Shown: positions 26,401 through 36,087, counted from the stretch's first letter. The stretch: DNA of 57,104 nucleotides from Vibrio mimicus CAIM 602 (GCF_000338875.1 NZ_AOMO01000026.1:1-57104), one strand, 5' to 3'. Notes: generated by a model not told the origin, from the letters alone. Translations and numbers: made by a program.

Positions 26401-28200
26401 CCAACGAAAAGAGTGCCCATGCTCAAACGCAAAGGTGCTTTCCGGATCAGGATGATAGATAAATTCGCCTTCTGTATTAGTGACATAGATAATCACATCA
26501 TGGCGATCATTTCCGGCAATCTCACTCAAAACGGGTTTCACACTGATATTAATGATGACAATCCCAAACGGTGTCCCATCATCGGCAAAAATGGGGGTGG
26601 AAAAGCGCCAAATTGGGCGTTCAGGGTGCACAATTACCCCAAACTCCCGATGCAGACTGATATCGGACATGTAGACTTTATCCGCACCCATTTTCAGGGT
26701 TTCCCGAATGTAGAGCTCTCCGCTTTTATTTTGCAGAGCATCATCCTTGAACGTTTCGAACAACTTTTCGCTTTGCTGAATTTTCACCTGCTCACGCCAA
26801 CCAGATTGAGCGGTGAGCAAGCGAATTTGGTAAATTTCCGGGGTCGCCAACATGTAAGCCTTAAACACATCGGCAAGCCGCGCTTTCCATTGTTCCACAG
26901 CTTCGTTATTACCTTGATTTTCTATCAATGCATGCAACGGTGGCGTTTTGGCCAGAGAAACCGTATCTCGGCTATATTGCTTTGCTGCATCTTCTAATCG
27001 AGCCAAAGAAGTGCCTGTCGCATTGGTTAGATTTGCTTTCACATCGTTGAGTTCACGCTCAACAATCAGCCATGCAATGGTGAGGAAGATAAGTAGCAAA
27101 GCGGCTATAGCAGGCGGCCAAGTGCGTCTTCTTACTGAGCTATTCCAGAATAAGGACACGCCTTTTAGCCCTTTGGGCATGACATCTTCCGCGACCGTTT
27201 CTCCGCCAGCGCTTGTCCGCAATACATTCAGCGCTAATACACTTAAAAACGTCACCCCAAGACCAAGCACAATAACCCAGCGGATATCCCACCGGACATG
27301 CTGGAAAGCCAGATCATTGGGCACAAGTTCAAGCACCCACTCTTGCCCAAGCACTGAAATCGTTCGGGTAATACTTTCTTCTGGGTAGTACTTATTGTTG
27401 GAAACTTGAGAGCGAAAGAAGGGTTCATTCTCGGTGGTATTGCTGAGTTGAATCATGGCATGGGCCATGACCGAACTTAAATCGGATAACACATCGTCCA
27501 CAACTAAGGGGGCGTATGCCCATCCTAAAAAGTATTTCTCTCTTTCAGCTGGGGTTTTGAGTTCCATTCGGCTTGGGTAGACCGGCAACAGAATGAGTAC
27601 GCCACGACGCGGCTTACTATCCGCCTGAACTAAGGTAATTGGCGCGGTGAGATAGGGTTGCTGCTCTCGAACTGAAGCCAGCGCCGCTTTTCGACGGTTG
27701 GTTTCGGAACCGATATCTAGCCCAATCGCCTGAAGATTGGGTTTCTCAGGATAGATGTATTGGATAATGAAGCGGTCGCCATCATGAGGGGTGAGTGTGC
27801 GAATGGTAAAGTTGGGAAAATCATCTCGGCGCGCGGTAGCAATAAAATCCGCTTCCTTATCCACGGGAACTCGCCGAATAAACCCAAACCCTAGAGCGCC
27901 CGGAAACTCTCGTTCTATATCGCGGCTATTGATGTAGTCCTCAAATTGCTTACGAGTAAGCTTATCAACCCCTGCGGCAAGCACTGCCCCCCTCGCCCCA
28001 CGTAAGCCATATTCGAAACGGCTGAACCTTTCCTTAATCAGTGATTCCGCTTGGTTAGCAAGCTCATGAATGTGCTCTCGGGCTTCAATTTGATTCTGGT
28101 AATGCAACACTCCAGCGGCAGAAAAAGTGAGTAAAAACCCTACCAACAGAGGAATCCATCTGGTGATCACATCAAACTTGCCTAAGTTTTCTTTGCTCAT
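23440..28200 (-). CDS. Large CHASE-PAS hybrid sensor histidine kinase with two receivers and HPt
   Basis: A 1586-residue membrane kinase. Order: membrane helix near 15-30; periplasmic CHASE domain about 45-290 (PEKPNLQAIGLDIGSETNRR); two membrane helices about 305-380; a second sensory domain of Cache type about 385-670 (VIIYVTNTEGEFIYHPDPES); a membrane helix about 670-695; PAS about 710-830; HisKA with SHEIRTPLNA (about 850); HATPase with GTGLGLSI (about 1035); receiver 1 (VDNQMPAMDG, about 1147); receiver 2 (LMDVQMPGMDG, about 1293); HPt with VHKLRSTSGMIGA (about 1441). The phosphate probably passes His-Asp-His to the coupled REC-GGDEF protein. Two separate extracytoplasmic sensors in one kinase are unusual. 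Ligands are unknown. Confidence 0.93.
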   Translation of the reverse strand: MSKENLGKFDVITRWIPLLVGFLLTFSAAGVLHYQNQIEAREHIHELANQAESLIKERFSRFEYGLRGARGAVLAAGVDKLTRKQFEDYINSRDIEREFPGALGFGFIRRVPVDKEADFIATARRDDFPNFTIRTLTPHDGDRFIIQYIYPEKPNLQAIGLDIGSETNRRKAALASVREQQPYLTAPITLVQADSKPRRGVLILLPVYPSRMELKTPAEREKYFLGWAYAPLVVDDVLSDLSSVMAHAMIQLSNTTENEPFFRSQVSNNKYYPEESITRTISVLGQEWVLELVPNDLAFQHVRWDIRWVIVLGLGVTFLSVLALNVLRTSAGGETVAEDVMPKGLKGVSLFWNSSVRRRTWPPAIAALLLIFLTIAWLIVERELNDVKANLTNATGTSLARLEDAAKQYSRDTVSLAKTPPLHALIENQGNNEAVEQWKARLADVFKAYMLATPEIYQIRLLTAQSGWREQVKIQQSEKLFETFKDDALQNKSGELYIRETLKMGADKVYMSDISLHREFGVIVHPERPIWRFSTPIFADDGTPFGIVIINISVKPVLSEIAGNDRHDVIIYVTNTEGEFIYHPDPESTFAFEHGHSFRWQDAFKEADFLSLDVAGVLSIKGWRGNFWEKQAKLLLDAGSDQRFITIHTAQPQLPVLMRIATQILIVIAIMMVFVLMSVSIQYWLWLTSMVKQREEWNLQLQNQKEKEVLRFKALLESSPEATLIVDANGIIKMVNEEAEKVFGYGRDELEGYPMHRLFPYDLESARAKHAQWYELRPGNQRIEIAVRSDETEFPVEISSSSVQMDDGLLISVSIRNITDRLAFEQTLKKALHDAEQATQAKSVFLANTSHEIRTPLNAILGLTYLLSDESLTESQHRLVDKIGISGKSLLGIVNDVLDLSKIEANEMILEALPLDLREFLEEVASVFSTQAEAKNLNFKLEMGVDLPHWVIADSMRLRQILTNLLSNALKFTSVGHIALRAEVIDKFSWKGAEKNIVRFSITDTGIGISEEAQKRLFKPFSQADASTSRRFGGTGLGLSIVHKLLGLMEGRIGVESSEGQGSTFWTEMPLQTLSDEDIILQEQQAQTLFVLIAEDNPKEAKHLQSVAHSLGWRSEIVHDGAALVDAVKVRKTQKLRLPDVLIVDNQMPAMDGLTAVHHLAEIFGAKRPPVVLINSDGSLEQHKIEEDELGINSLLDKPINASAVFNAVNSAVSQHSGNANRVLQSTRTEAIKAKWLLGFRVLVVDDSATNLEVADYVLTQAGATTNVVASGEDAINKLKQKNEYDAVLMDVQMPGMDGLETTRYIRNTLKLHSLPIIALTAGALVEERKRAFASGMNDFLTKPISPSRLISVLRTQVAKYRGEDYLSENISSQPLSVNDWPQIEGLNHEQAQEFFMGNQQLFFTALSHLIEDNTNLTEGEQDFDGLDAKPLRLATAEQVHKLRSTSGMIGAEKMQQMASEAEVILRQQGVPANAIMEELSSELLTLIQVSKDAIAVWKKASQLELSLAERDAVDTISPETLKLLLQLLADQDLEVLDLVEQHRAALHSAMGGEAFQQLSDSLERLNFKQAKSLLESLTQHMGVSA

Positions 28201-28583
28201 CTATAGCAATCACTCTTAGTGTTTAACCGTATCTATAAGGCAGAGGCATAACGCTGGGCCTCCATTGAATTTCCTGAAGTATCAACACCATGAAATAAAA
28301 CTCATAACCCACACTACCTTTTAGTGTAGAAGGGAAAGAACAACATTCCTCTGAAAGTTGATTATTTTTGAACCTCGTCTATAGGACAACTCTCTGTTTT
28401 TACTCAAAGTCATCACCTGACCGTAAATGCACTACGTCTGTTGTCCTATGAGAGATAAGTAAGATACGTGGAACAATAAGCTGGTATTGGCGCAGGATTC
28501 ACAAGTACAACGTTAGCAATGACTTAGGCAACTTTGAGATGACGAGATAGGAATCAAGAAGATTTGTTATGGGAAGAGCTGTA
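28201..28583. promoter_or_regulatory. Upstream region of the hybrid kinase with a 10-base inverted repeat
   Basis: About 380 bases without a gene. It holds a perfect inverted repeat ATAGGACAAC (28381-28390) and GTTGTCCTAT (28440-28449), 49 bases apart, about 180 bases before the kinase start. It could be a pair of operators. Nothing else recognised. Confidence 0.4.
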
Positions 28584-28623
28584 ATAAAAAGACGACTGCT
28601 GCCCTTTGTGCAAGCGCAGCAGT
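28584..28623 (-). terminator. Intrinsic terminator after the cytochrome b562 gene
   Basis: On the minus strand ACTGCTGC, 13-base loop, GCAGCAGT, then CGTCTTTTTATT. Confidence 0.75.
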
Positions 28624-28657
28624 TGGACTGGTTAGGTGATCCGACTAACCCATTCGA

Positions 28658-29041
28658 TTAGCCAAACAGACGTTTCCAGAAGCTTGGATTACGTTTGTCA
28701 TGGTATTCAATACGCAGGTCGTCCACGGTTTTTAAGCTGGCTTTGGCCGCTTCAAGCTCACCAGCTTGCAGATGGGCTTCTACCTTCTCCAGTGTCACAT
28801 CGAGCTTGTTGAAACCTTCTTGGTAAATGGCTTCTTTTTCAACAGGGTATTGACCACGCTTGGCTTGCTCAACCAAAGTTTCGAGAGTGGTCACCGGAGT
28901 TTGCATTGCTTCGATCGTCGTCGCTTCAGCAGCCTGTTTAAAAGCCAGTTTCATGTCCTGCATGATCGATTTAAGATCTTGCCCAGCGGCAAAAACCGGA
29001 GTGGCGAGCAATACCGCCGTTAGAATCAGTGTTCTTTTCAT
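28658..29041 (-). CDS. cybC: Cytochrome b562, periplasmic
   Basis: A 127-residue precursor. The signal peptide MKRTLILTAVLLATPVFAAG is cleaved after about residue 18. The mature part is a four-helix bundle of the usual length. The haem ligands of the family are visible: an early Met (SIMQDMKLAF) and a C-terminal His in DDLRIEYHDKR. It is a soluble electron carrier with no known essential partner. I start at ATG 29041; an in-frame GTG at 29053 is an alternative. The C-terminus RNPSFWKRLFG extends beyond the E. coli form. Confidence 0.85.
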   Translation of the reverse strand: MKRTLILTAVLLATPVFAAGQDLKSIMQDMKLAFKQAAEATTIEAMQTPVTTLETLVEQAKRGQYPVEKEAIYQEGFNKLDVTLEKVEAHLQAGELEAAKASLKTVDDLRIEYHDKRNPSFWKRLFG

Positions 29042-29231
29042 TTTTCTACTCACTTTTGAAGGGAGCCGAATTGTACGTCATTCTCACGGCGACAGTGAGT
29101 TGAGTTTTGTTGCAAAATGCAGCCGGAAAGAGGAGTTCCAGACTGCATTAAGACCAAACGATTAGGTGCGTTGTCATCGAATTAGGAAGAAAGTCAACGT
29201 GAACCGAAGTGGGTGCGGACCAAAGTTGACG

Positions 29232-29978
29232 CTAAAATAAACCCACAAATTCTTCAATCGGCTGACGACCACGTAACTCAAGAAAATCGAGGAACTGACG
29301 CGCGGTATGAGTGATAACGCGTTGCGGATTAATGCCAACTTCATCAATCAATTGACTTGCCAGAGACAATCCGCCGATGTCCAAGCAAAAGTGCGCATCA
29401 CTGCCAGTGGTGATGTAAACATCAAGCGATTTCGCAACTCGAGCAATCTCGTAGCAACGATCAATGCTGCCCACACGGCTATGCCCTTTTAGTGTGCTGT
29501 TATTGATTTCAATCGCCACATTATGGGCTTCCGCACAGGCAATCACTTGCTCAAAATCGAAATCAAAATGCGGATTACCCAGATGCCCTAATGCATCGAC
29601 TCGGCCACCTTCAATCGCTTTAATCAACGCTTGGGTATGCTCCTCTTTTGAAGAGGGATGAAACACCGGCTCGTGGAAACTGCCAATGACCCAATCCAAG
29701 TTGTGATCCACACTGGGGTGCAAATCGATTTCACCTTGAGTATTGAGGATGTTGGCCTCCACACCGCGAATCACGCCAACGCCTTCAAGAAAACGGGGCA
29801 GGATTCGCTGGTTGGAGAAAAACCAGTAATGCGGTGCACCGGGCATAGATTCGGCATGGTCAGTGGTACAAAACAGCGTTAAGCCATTCTGTTTCGCCGC
29901 ACGCGCATTTTCAATCAGCGTGCTATAAGCATGGCCACTGGCGTAAGTATGAGTGTGAGTATCTACGGCTAAATTCAT
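29232..29978 (-). CDS. PHP-domain phosphoesterase, YcdX-like
   Basis: A 248-residue hydrolase of the PHP family with a trinuclear metal site. Metal ligands appear in order: [44 protein letters not shown] and [11 protein letters not shown]. Length matches E. coli YcdX (about 245), which acts on phosphate esters and is linked to swarming. I start at ATG 29978, which has GGAAGGA upstream, not at 30026. Substrate unknown. Confidence 0.88.
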   Translation of the reverse strand: MNLAVDTHTHTYASGHAYSTLIENARAAKQNGLTLFCTTDHAESMPGAPHYWFFSNQRILPRFLEGVGVIRGVEANILNTQGEIDLHPSVDHNLDWVIGSFHEPVFHPSSKEEHTQALIKAIEGGRVDALGHLGNPHFDFDFEQVIACAEAHNVAIEINNSTLKGHSRVGSIDRCYEIARVAKSLDVYITTGSDAHFCLDIGGLSLASQLIDEVGINPQRVITHTARQFLDFLELRGRQPIEEFVGLF

Positions 29979-30482
29979 TTCAACAGTCCTTCCAAACGCA
30001 TTGTCGGCCAGTGTAGCAGTCTCCACTTTGGCTTGCTATGTACAATACTTCGCTCTGCCAACTGAAATCGTTTGTCCCTGCTTTGAAATGGGATATGCAA
30101 CCTTTGTAGGTCACTCTGCGTGGTGTCGATTCTTTCTAAATAGGTTAAATGAAGGCATAAACTTACTTTTCATATTTTTCCTTTAAAAACTGGTAGTTAA
30201 CTTTTTCGTTATTCACAATTCAATCGATTGCGTTATCAATAGTTGATGTATGTCAAAGAGTCGTAGACAATACGCCCCCGAGCCGGGGATGAGTTTCGCT
30301 AGCACGTAGTTCTCCCCGTTGATTGATTTTTCCTATTGGACCTATAGGCAAGATCGGTTTTTGATTTGTGTATTGCGCTGCTAGGGTTGGCGCATGCTAA
30401 CAATACCCAAAGATTTTCCTGTGAAGATGGACAAATATTCACCGAAAAATCAAGGGAGTACCTCGTTTCTAAAGGAAAGATG
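29979..30482. promoter_or_regulatory. Upstream region of zwf
   Basis: About 500 bases without a convincing gene. The part before zwf contains a G/C-rich hairpin-like stretch (CCCCCGAGCCGGGG near 30280) and should hold the promoter of zwf-pgl-gnd. An upstream in-frame ATG at 30366 extends zwf by 39 residues, but that extension is not part of the enzyme family. Confidence 0.35.
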
Positions 30483-31994
30483 ATGGTAATACCTGAAAAC
30501 AGCAGCATCGTAATTTTCGGTGCTTCGGGAGATTTGACGTACCGTAAGCTTATTCCTGCGTTGTATCACCTCTATGCCAGTCAGCAACTGCCAAAATCGT
30601 TTGCGATTTTGGGTGTTAGCCGTACCGAATACAGTGACGAAACTTACCGCGAAAAGTTGAAACGTTCGCTGCAAGAGCTGGAAAAAACTGAACCAGCCAT
30701 TTTGGACGAGTTCATGCAACACGTTCATTACCAAGCACTGAATACCTCCGAAGTGAGTGATTACCAACACTTGGCGACCCGACTCGATACGCTAGCCAGC
30801 GACTATCAGTTTGAACAGCGTAATACTTTGTTCTATCTCGCGACGCCACCAAGCCTGTATGGCGTGATCCCAGCTTGCCTTGCGGCACATGGCCTCAACG
30901 ATGAGAGCCAAGGCTGGAAGCGTCTGATCATCGAAAAACCTTTTGGTTACGATCTGCAATCTGCACAAGATCTGGATGTGGAAATCCACCACCACTTCAA
31001 AGAGCATCAGATCTACCGTATCGACCACTACCTTGGTAAAGAAACCGTGCAAAACCTGCTGGTATTCCGCTTTGCCAACGGCATGTTTGAGCCACTGTGG
31101 AACCGTAACTTTATTGATTACGTGGAGATCACAGGCGCAGAATTCCTAGGTGTAGAAGAGCGTGGCGGTTATTACGATGGTTCTGGTGCGGTACGCGATA
31201 TGTTCCAAAACCACCTGCTGCAAGTGCTGGCTATGGTCGGTATGGAGCCGCCTGCGGCGATCAACGCCGATTCCATTCGTAATGAAGTGAACAAGGTACT
31301 GCAAAGCCTACAACCGCTTTCTGAATCTGATCTGCGCAATAATCTGGTGCTCGGTCAATACACCGAATCGGAAGTGCGTGGGCAGTTTTTACCAAGCTAC
31401 CGTAATGAGCCGGGCGTGGCCGCTGATTCACGCACCGAAACTTACGTTGCGCTGAAAATGTTCATCAATAACTGGCGTTGGAATGGTGTGCCATTCTATG
31501 TGCGCAGCGGTAAACGTTTACCAACGCGTGTAACCGAAGTGGTCATTCACTTCAAACGTACACCGCATCCTGTTTTTGGGCAAAATGCGCCAGAGAACAA
31601 GCTGATCATCCGTATTCAGCCTGATGAAGGCATTCTGATGAGCTTCGGTTTGAAGGAACCGGGCGCAGGTTTCAAAGCCAAAGAAGTGTCGATGAATTTC
31701 CACTACGCCTCACTTGAGCAAATCAAAATGCTGACCGCTTATGAGCGTCTGCTGTTGGATGCACTCAATGGTGACGCGACACTGTTTGCTCGTACTGATG
31801 CGGTAGAAGCCTGTTGGAAGTTTGTGCAGCCGATCCTCGATTTCAAACAAGATCCGCAATCGCTGTATGCTACGCCTGTGGTACTTGGGGCCCTAAAGAG
31901 TCGGATGACTTGCTACGCCGTGACGGCCGTGAGTGGCGCTTCCCTTGTAAAAACCTCACTAACACGGATTACTGCGAATTATGATCAACCATAA
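30483..31994 (+). CDS. zwf: Glucose-6-phosphate 1-dehydrogenase
   Basis: A 503-residue enzyme, first step of the oxidative pentose phosphate pathway: glucose-6-phosphate plus NADP to 6-phosphogluconolactone. The nucleotide-binding motif is [15 protein letters not shown] (about 8-22). The active-site signature is RIDHYLGKE (about 180), with the catalytic His. It starts at ATG 30483 after AAAGGAAAG; ATG 30480 is directly adjacent. It overlaps pgl by 14 bases and forms the operon zwf-pgl-gnd. Confidence 0.97.
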   Translation: MVIPENSSIVIFGASGDLTYRKLIPALYHLYASQQLPKSFAILGVSRTEYSDETYREKLKRSLQELEKTEPAILDEFMQHVHYQALNTSEVSDYQHLATRLDTLASDYQFEQRNTLFYLATPPSLYGVIPACLAAHGLNDESQGWKRLIIEKPFGYDLQSAQDLDVEIHHHFKEHQIYRIDHYLGKETVQNLLVFRFANGMFEPLWNRNFIDYVEITGAEFLGVEERGGYYDGSGAVRDMFQNHLLQVLAMVGMEPPAAINADSIRNEVNKVLQSLQPLSESDLRNNLVLGQYTESEVRGQFLPSYRNEPGVAADSRTETYVALKMFINNWRWNGVPFYVRSGKRLPTRVTEVVIHFKRTPHPVFGQNAPENKLIIRIQPDEGILMSFGLKEPGAGFKAKEVSMNFHYASLEQIKMLTAYERLLLDALNGDATLFARTDAVEACWKFVQPILDFKQDPQSLYATPVVLGALKSRMTCYAVTAVSGASLVKTSLTRITANYDQP

Positions 31995-32697
31995 AATTTT
32001 CCCAACTGCGGATGCCGTGGTGAAAAGTCTTGCTGACGATATGTTGGCGTACAGCCAGCAAGGTCAGCCAGTACACATTTCCCTGTCTGGCGGCAGCACA
32101 CCAAAAATGCTGTTTAAGCTGCTGGCAAGCCAGCCTTACGCGAACGACATTCAGTGGCAAAACCTGCATTTCTGGTGGGGTGATGAACGCTGTGTGGCAC
32201 CGGATGATGCAGAAAGCAATTACGGTGAAGCCAATGCGCTGCTGTTTAGCAAAATCAACATGCCTGCGCAGAACATTCACCGCATTCTGGGTGAAAACGA
32301 GCCACAAGCTGAAGCGGAACGTTTTGCACAAGCGATGGCGCATGTGATCCCCAATGAAAACGGCACGCCAGTGTTTGATTGGATCCTACTGGGTGTGGGT
32401 GCGGATGGTCATACCGCATCCCTGTTTCCAGGGCAAACTGACTATGCAGACGCGAATCTTTCGGTGGTGGCAAGTCATCCAGAATCCGGACAGCTACGCG
32501 TTTCAAAAACCGCGAAAGTGCTGCAAGCCGCAAAACGCATCAGCTATCTCGTTCTTGGCGCAGGTAAAGCCGAGATCGTAGAACAAATTCACACCACTCC
32601 AGCCGAGCAACTGCCTTATCCGGCAGCAAAAATTCACTCCACTTCAGGAGTGACCGAGTGGTACTTAGATTCAGACGCCGCAGCAAAGATTGCGTGA
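31981..32697 (+). CDS. pgl: 6-phosphogluconolactonase
   Basis: A 238-residue lactonase of the NagB/DevB fold that hydrolyses 6-phosphogluconolactone to 6-phosphogluconate. Motifs: [14 protein letters not shown] near residue 40, [10 protein letters not shown] near 65, and [16 protein letters not shown] near 142, which carries the catalytic His. It overlaps the end of zwf and is followed by gnd after 13 bases. Confidence 0.96.
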   Translation: MINHKIFPTADAVVKSLADDMLAYSQQGQPVHISLSGGSTPKMLFKLLASQPYANDIQWQNLHFWWGDERCVAPDDAESNYGEANALLFSKINMPAQNIHRILGENEPQAEAERFAQAMAHVIPNENGTPVFDWILLGVGADGHTASLFPGQTDYADANLSVVASHPESGQLRVSKTAKVLQAAKRISYLVLGAGKAEIVEQIHTTPAEQLPYPAAKIHSTSGVTEWYLDSDAAAKIA

Positions 32698-32710
32698 AGG
32701 AGAGCAATAA

Positions 32711-34159
32711 ATGAAAGGTGATATCGGTGTAATCGGCCTTGCAGTAATGGGCCAGAACCTGATCCTCAACATGAACGACCACGGCTTCAAAGTGGTGGCA
32801 CACAACCGTACCGCGGCTAAAGTGGACGAGTTCCTAGAAGGCCCAGCAAAAGGTACTAACATTGTTGGCGCTTATACGCTGCAAGAGCTGGTCGATAAAC
32901 TGGCGACACCACGTAAAGTGATGCTGATGGTTCGTGCAGGTCAAGTGGTTGATGACTTCATCGAGCAACTGGTTCCACTGCTCGACAAAGGCGACATCAT
33001 CATTGATGGTGGTAACACCAACTTCCCAGATACTAACCGCCGTGTAAAAGCACTGCGTGAAAAAGGCATTCACTTCATCGGTACGGGTGTTTCTGGTGGT
33101 GAAGAAGGCGCACGTTTCGGACCTTCCATCATGCCAGGTGGCGCACCTGAAGCATGGGAAGCGGTAAAACCGATTTTCCAAGGCATTTCGGCAAAAACTG
33201 ACGCTGGTGAGCCTTGCTGTGACTGGGTTGGTAACGATGGTGCAGGTCACTTCGTGAAAATGGTTCACAACGGTATCGAATACGGCGACATGCAGCTGAT
33301 CACTGAAGCTTACCAGTTCATGAAAGATGGTCTGGGAATGTCGGCAGATGAAATGCAAGCCGTGTTTGCTGACTGGAACAAAACTGAACTAGACAGCTAC
33401 TTGGTTGAGATCACCGCTGACATCCTTGGCTACAAAGATGAAGATGGTGAAGCACTGGTTGAGAAGATCCTCGATACTGCTGGCCAAAAAGGCACAGGTA
33501 AATGGACGGGCATCAACGCGCTGGACATGGGTATTCCACTGACTCTGATCACGGAATCTGTGTTCTCTCGCTGCCTGTCTGCGCTGAAGGATCAACGTGT
33601 TGAAGCAGAAAAACTGTTTGGCAAAACTGAAACGCAAGTGGAAGGTGACAAACAAGTTTGGGTTGATGCACTGCGTCAAGCTCTGCTAGCTTCAAAAATC
33701 ATCTCTTACGCACAAGGCTTTATGCTGATGCGTGAAGCATCAAACGAGAATGGTTGGAACCTGAACTACGGTAACGTGGCTCTGATGTGGCGCGGTGGCT
33801 GTATCATCCGTTCTGCGTTCCTAGGCAACATCCGTGATGCGTTTGAAAAGAACCCAGAACTGGCGTTCTTAGGTTCTGATGCGTACTTCAAAGGTATTCT
33901 GGACAACTGTCTGGCTGCATGGCGTAAAGTGGCAGCGAAGTCGCTGGAAGTCGGCATTCCAATGCCATGTACGACTTCAGCACTGACCTTCCTTGATGGT
34001 TACACCACTGCTCGTCTGCCAGCGAACCTGCTGCAAGCACAGCGTGATTACTTTGGTGCGCACACTTATGAGCGTATTGACCGTCCGCGTGGTGAGTTCT
34101 TCCACACCAATTGGACAGGTACAGGCGGTAATACTGCGTCTACCACTTACGACGTGTAA
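32711..34159 (+). CDS. gnd: 6-phosphogluconate dehydrogenase, decarboxylating
   Basis: A 482-residue NADP enzyme producing ribulose-5-phosphate and CO2. N-terminal Rossmann motif GVIGLAVMGQNLILNM; NRTAAKVDEF is the NADP-phosphate site. The catalytic lysine and asparagine are in GHFVKMVHNGIEYGDM (about residue 184). GTGKWTGINALDMG is typical of the family. Ribosome binding site GGAGAG upstream. Last gene of zwf-pgl-gnd, with a strong terminator at 34249. Confidence 0.97.
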   Translation: MKGDIGVIGLAVMGQNLILNMNDHGFKVVAHNRTAAKVDEFLEGPAKGTNIVGAYTLQELVDKLATPRKVMLMVRAGQVVDDFIEQLVPLLDKGDIIIDGGNTNFPDTNRRVKALREKGIHFIGTGVSGGEEGARFGPSIMPGGAPEAWEAVKPIFQGISAKTDAGEPCCDWVGNDGAGHFVKMVHNGIEYGDMQLITEAYQFMKDGLGMSADEMQAVFADWNKTELDSYLVEITADILGYKDEDGEALVEKILDTAGQKGTGKWTGINALDMGIPLTLITESVFSRCLSALKDQRVEAEKLFGKTETQVEGDKQVWVDALRQALLASKIISYAQGFMLMREASNENGWNLNYGNVALMWRGGCIIRSAFLGNIRDAFEKNPELAFLGSDAYFKGILDNCLAAWRKVAAKSLEVGIPMPCTTSALTFLDGYTTARLPANLLQAQRDYFGAHTYERIDRPRGEFFHTNWTGTGGNTASTTYDV

Positions 34160-34248
34160 TCGCACCTAGTAGGAAAGCGTCATACTGATAAGGATGAAAT
34201 TAGAGCTAGCTACTTCTTTCGTATCAGCCTATAATTTCGCCGTTCAGG

Positions 34249-34286
34249 GAGGATGTCGGTTTTACCGGCATCCTCTATTTTTTTCT
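34249..34286 (+). terminator. Intrinsic terminator of zwf-pgl-gnd
   Basis: Eleven-base stem GAGGATGTCGG / CCGGCATCCTC (one G-U pair), loop TTTTA, then a run of seven T. Confidence 0.9.
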
Positions 34287-34311
34287 GCACATTTCGCTTT
34301 TAAGAGAATCG

Positions 34312-34452
34312 ATGATGACAATCAACAAGTACTATGTTTTGGTTCCACAGGCTTTGGAACAGTCAACACATAAGGACAGTGACGTTGCATCTGACATGGA
34401 AGCTCAGCGCCAACAAATGGTGAAAGAAGCACAGCAACAAGGCGGTTTGTAA
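34312..34452 (+). CDS. Small protein, 46 residues, unknown function
   Basis: Starts MMTINKYYVLVPQALEQ and ends with a Gln-rich helix (QRQQMVKEAQQQGG). Two adjacent ATGs (34312, 34315) follow AAGAGA at proper distance, and an intrinsic terminator comes 26 bases after the stop. It lies between the gnd terminator and its own terminator, so it is a separate transcription unit. No recognised family. Confidence 0.6.
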   Translation: MMTINKYYVLVPQALEQSTHKDSDVASDMEAQRQQMVKEAQQQGGL

Positions 34453-34477
34453 TTCAAACCTGCTTGCACTGATAACG

Positions 34478-34507
34478 AGAAAAGCACCCTTGGGTGCTTT
34501 TCTTATT
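34478..34507. terminator. Bidirectional intrinsic terminator
   Basis: Stem AAAAGCACCC / GGGTGCTTTT with a minimal loop, T-rich on both strands. It serves the small ORF on the plus strand and the outer-membrane protein gene on the minus strand. Confidence 0.85.
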
Positions 34508-34534
34508 TAACCAATCGATACGGTTATGCTCGTT

Positions 34535-35164
34535 CTAGAACGAGAAACGGATCCCCGCTTGGTAACTGGTTTGCGAAGTATCTTGAAACTTGTTGTGCCC
34601 GATGTTCAGCTCAACCGCCAAGACTGGGCCAAACATAATCTGGTTACTCAGTTGGTAGTCATCCATAATTTCACCCGCTAAACGAGTGAAACGCGCTCTA
34701 GGCACCAACTTGTAGAAAGGCAATACCTGCAAGTTCACACCAACTTCACCACTCGCACCGCCCTCATTGAATTCACGGACGAATTGATCTGTCTCGCGTG
34801 AAACTTCAACTTTGTTATAACCTACAGCGCCATACACCGAGTGATTACCGAAATACTGATAAAGCCCGATGCCACCGAAGGTGTTTTCAATTTCTAGTTC
34901 GCTGGAATACATACCGCTGAGCTCTGCTTTGAAAAAAACAGGAATGCGGGCCGTAGAGAAACTGGCGTTAAAATAAACCCCATACAGTTGCTCAGTATCC
35001 ATATTGGAATAAGGTGCACCGATGTACTGGGTTAAATCATCACTATCAATATCCGCAAACTGCATTCCACCCGCTACGTAGGTGTAATGACTGTATGAAG
35101 GTGCAGCATTCGCAGCCAAAGGCAAAACTAAAGCCAGAGCAGCCAACAACGACGTCCTTTTCAT
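34535..35164 (-). CDS. Outer-membrane beta-barrel protein
   Basis: A 209-residue precursor. Signal peptide MKRTSLLAALALVLPLAANA, then alternating beta-strand segments (YTYVAGGMQFADID, VYGAVGYNKVEV, MFGPVLAVELNIGH) and a terminal phenylalanine (QAGIRFSF), the usual BAM signal. It is predicted to form a small eight-strand-like barrel. Function unknown; Vibrio genomes have many such proteins. The lipoprotein gene lies upstream on the same strand after 83 bases, possibly independently expressed. Confidence 0.8.
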   Translation of the reverse strand: MKRTSLLAALALVLPLAANAAPSYSHYTYVAGGMQFADIDSDDLTQYIGAPYSNMDTEQLYGVYFNASFSTARIPVFFKAELSGMYSSELEIENTFGGIGLYQYFGNHSVYGAVGYNKVEVSRETDQFVREFNEGGASGEVGVNLQVLPFYKLVPRARFTRLAGEIMDDYQLSNQIMFGPVLAVELNIGHNKFQDTSQTSYQAGIRFSF

Positions 35165-35247
35165 TTTATTATCCTATGGTTTTGTTTTATGACTCAAAAT
35201 CTAACCGCTTGAATCGCGTATTTCAACAGGGGGAGTCACACCTTTGT

Positions 35248-36087
35248 TTAATTTGTAGCGAGCAGATCCGAGCCTATTTCTTTCCAATCTTGTAACTCTT
35301 GTCGGAAATGCTGTTGTTGTTTGGGCAAGCTGATGCGCAGGATCTCAACCACGTATCGTTGCGCTAACTCGCGGTTATACGCCAGTTTGGCCTTCAATAT
35401 CGGGCTATAGTAATGTTCTGCATTCAGCAGTAATTGTTCAAGATGAGCTTGGAATTGCTCGGGCTGGTGGCGCTTATCAAACAACGACTGAATCTGCTCA
35501 CGAAAGATGACTTGAACCACCATCCAGTCACTGATGGTAGATTGAATATTGAGGCTCCACTCTTTAACTAACGTTTTCTGTTCTGGCGTGAGTGCTCCCA
35601 ACCACTCTTCTAAATCTTCCTCCACCCGCTCTTGATAAAACTGGCGAAGCTCGGGTTCATCCATCGCGCGGTACTTCTTCGCAAATTTCTCATGGCGTTT
35701 GAGAACCGCTTCCATGAATTGTTCGGTTTGGTCGGCGTTTAATGTCCCGGCTATCACGGTGACATCAGGCAGGACACGACGAATCAAGCGTTCATAGTGT
35801 GTTCGCGCGCGATCCCGATACAAGGCGATCTGTTCTACGGTCACGTCACGAAGTGGTAACACCAACAATTCATCGATTTGCTCAACATACAGCGGCAGTT
35901 CTTCAGTGCGATGCCATTGTAAAAGGTTGGGCATAGCTTGTTCGATCAATGCGGTTTGCTGATCGTTGAGATCGATATAGTCTTCCGCGAACTCAATCAC
36001 AAACCAATCCAGATTGTGGTAGACGAATTTAGTACCACACCCAACCAACACGCTACAAAGTAAGAGCAAGCGAAGCCATTTCGACAT
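35248..36087 (-). CDS. DUF6279-like lipoprotein
   Basis: A 279-residue protein with signal peptide and lipobox LVGC (MSKWLRLLLLCSVLVGCGTK), lipidated at Cys17. The mature part is almost wholly helical and charged (DWFVIEFAEDYIDLNDQQTA, NLQ-rich helices, LEEWLGALTPEQKTLVKEW), matching the DUF6279 lipoprotein family as I recall it. Function unknown. No Asp follows the Cys, so outer-membrane sorting is likely. Confidence 0.75.
   Translation of the reverse strand: MSKWLRLLLLCSVLVGCGTKFVYHNLDWFVIEFAEDYIDLNDQQTALIEQAMPNLLQWHRTEELPLYVEQIDELLVLPLRDVTVEQIALYRDRARTHYERLIRRVLPDVTVIAGTLNADQTEQFMEAVLKRHEKFAKKYRAMDEPELRQFYQERVEEDLEEWLGALTPEQKTLVKEWSLNIQSTISDWMVVQVIFREQIQSLFDKRHQPEQFQAHLEQLLLNAEHYYSPILKAKLAYNRELAQRYVVEILRISLPKQQQHFRQELQDWKEIGSDLLATN

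Noticed and set aside
30366..30482. N-terminal extension of zwf
   Set aside because: The enzyme family begins at MVIPENSS and a good ribosome binding site precedes ATG 30483.
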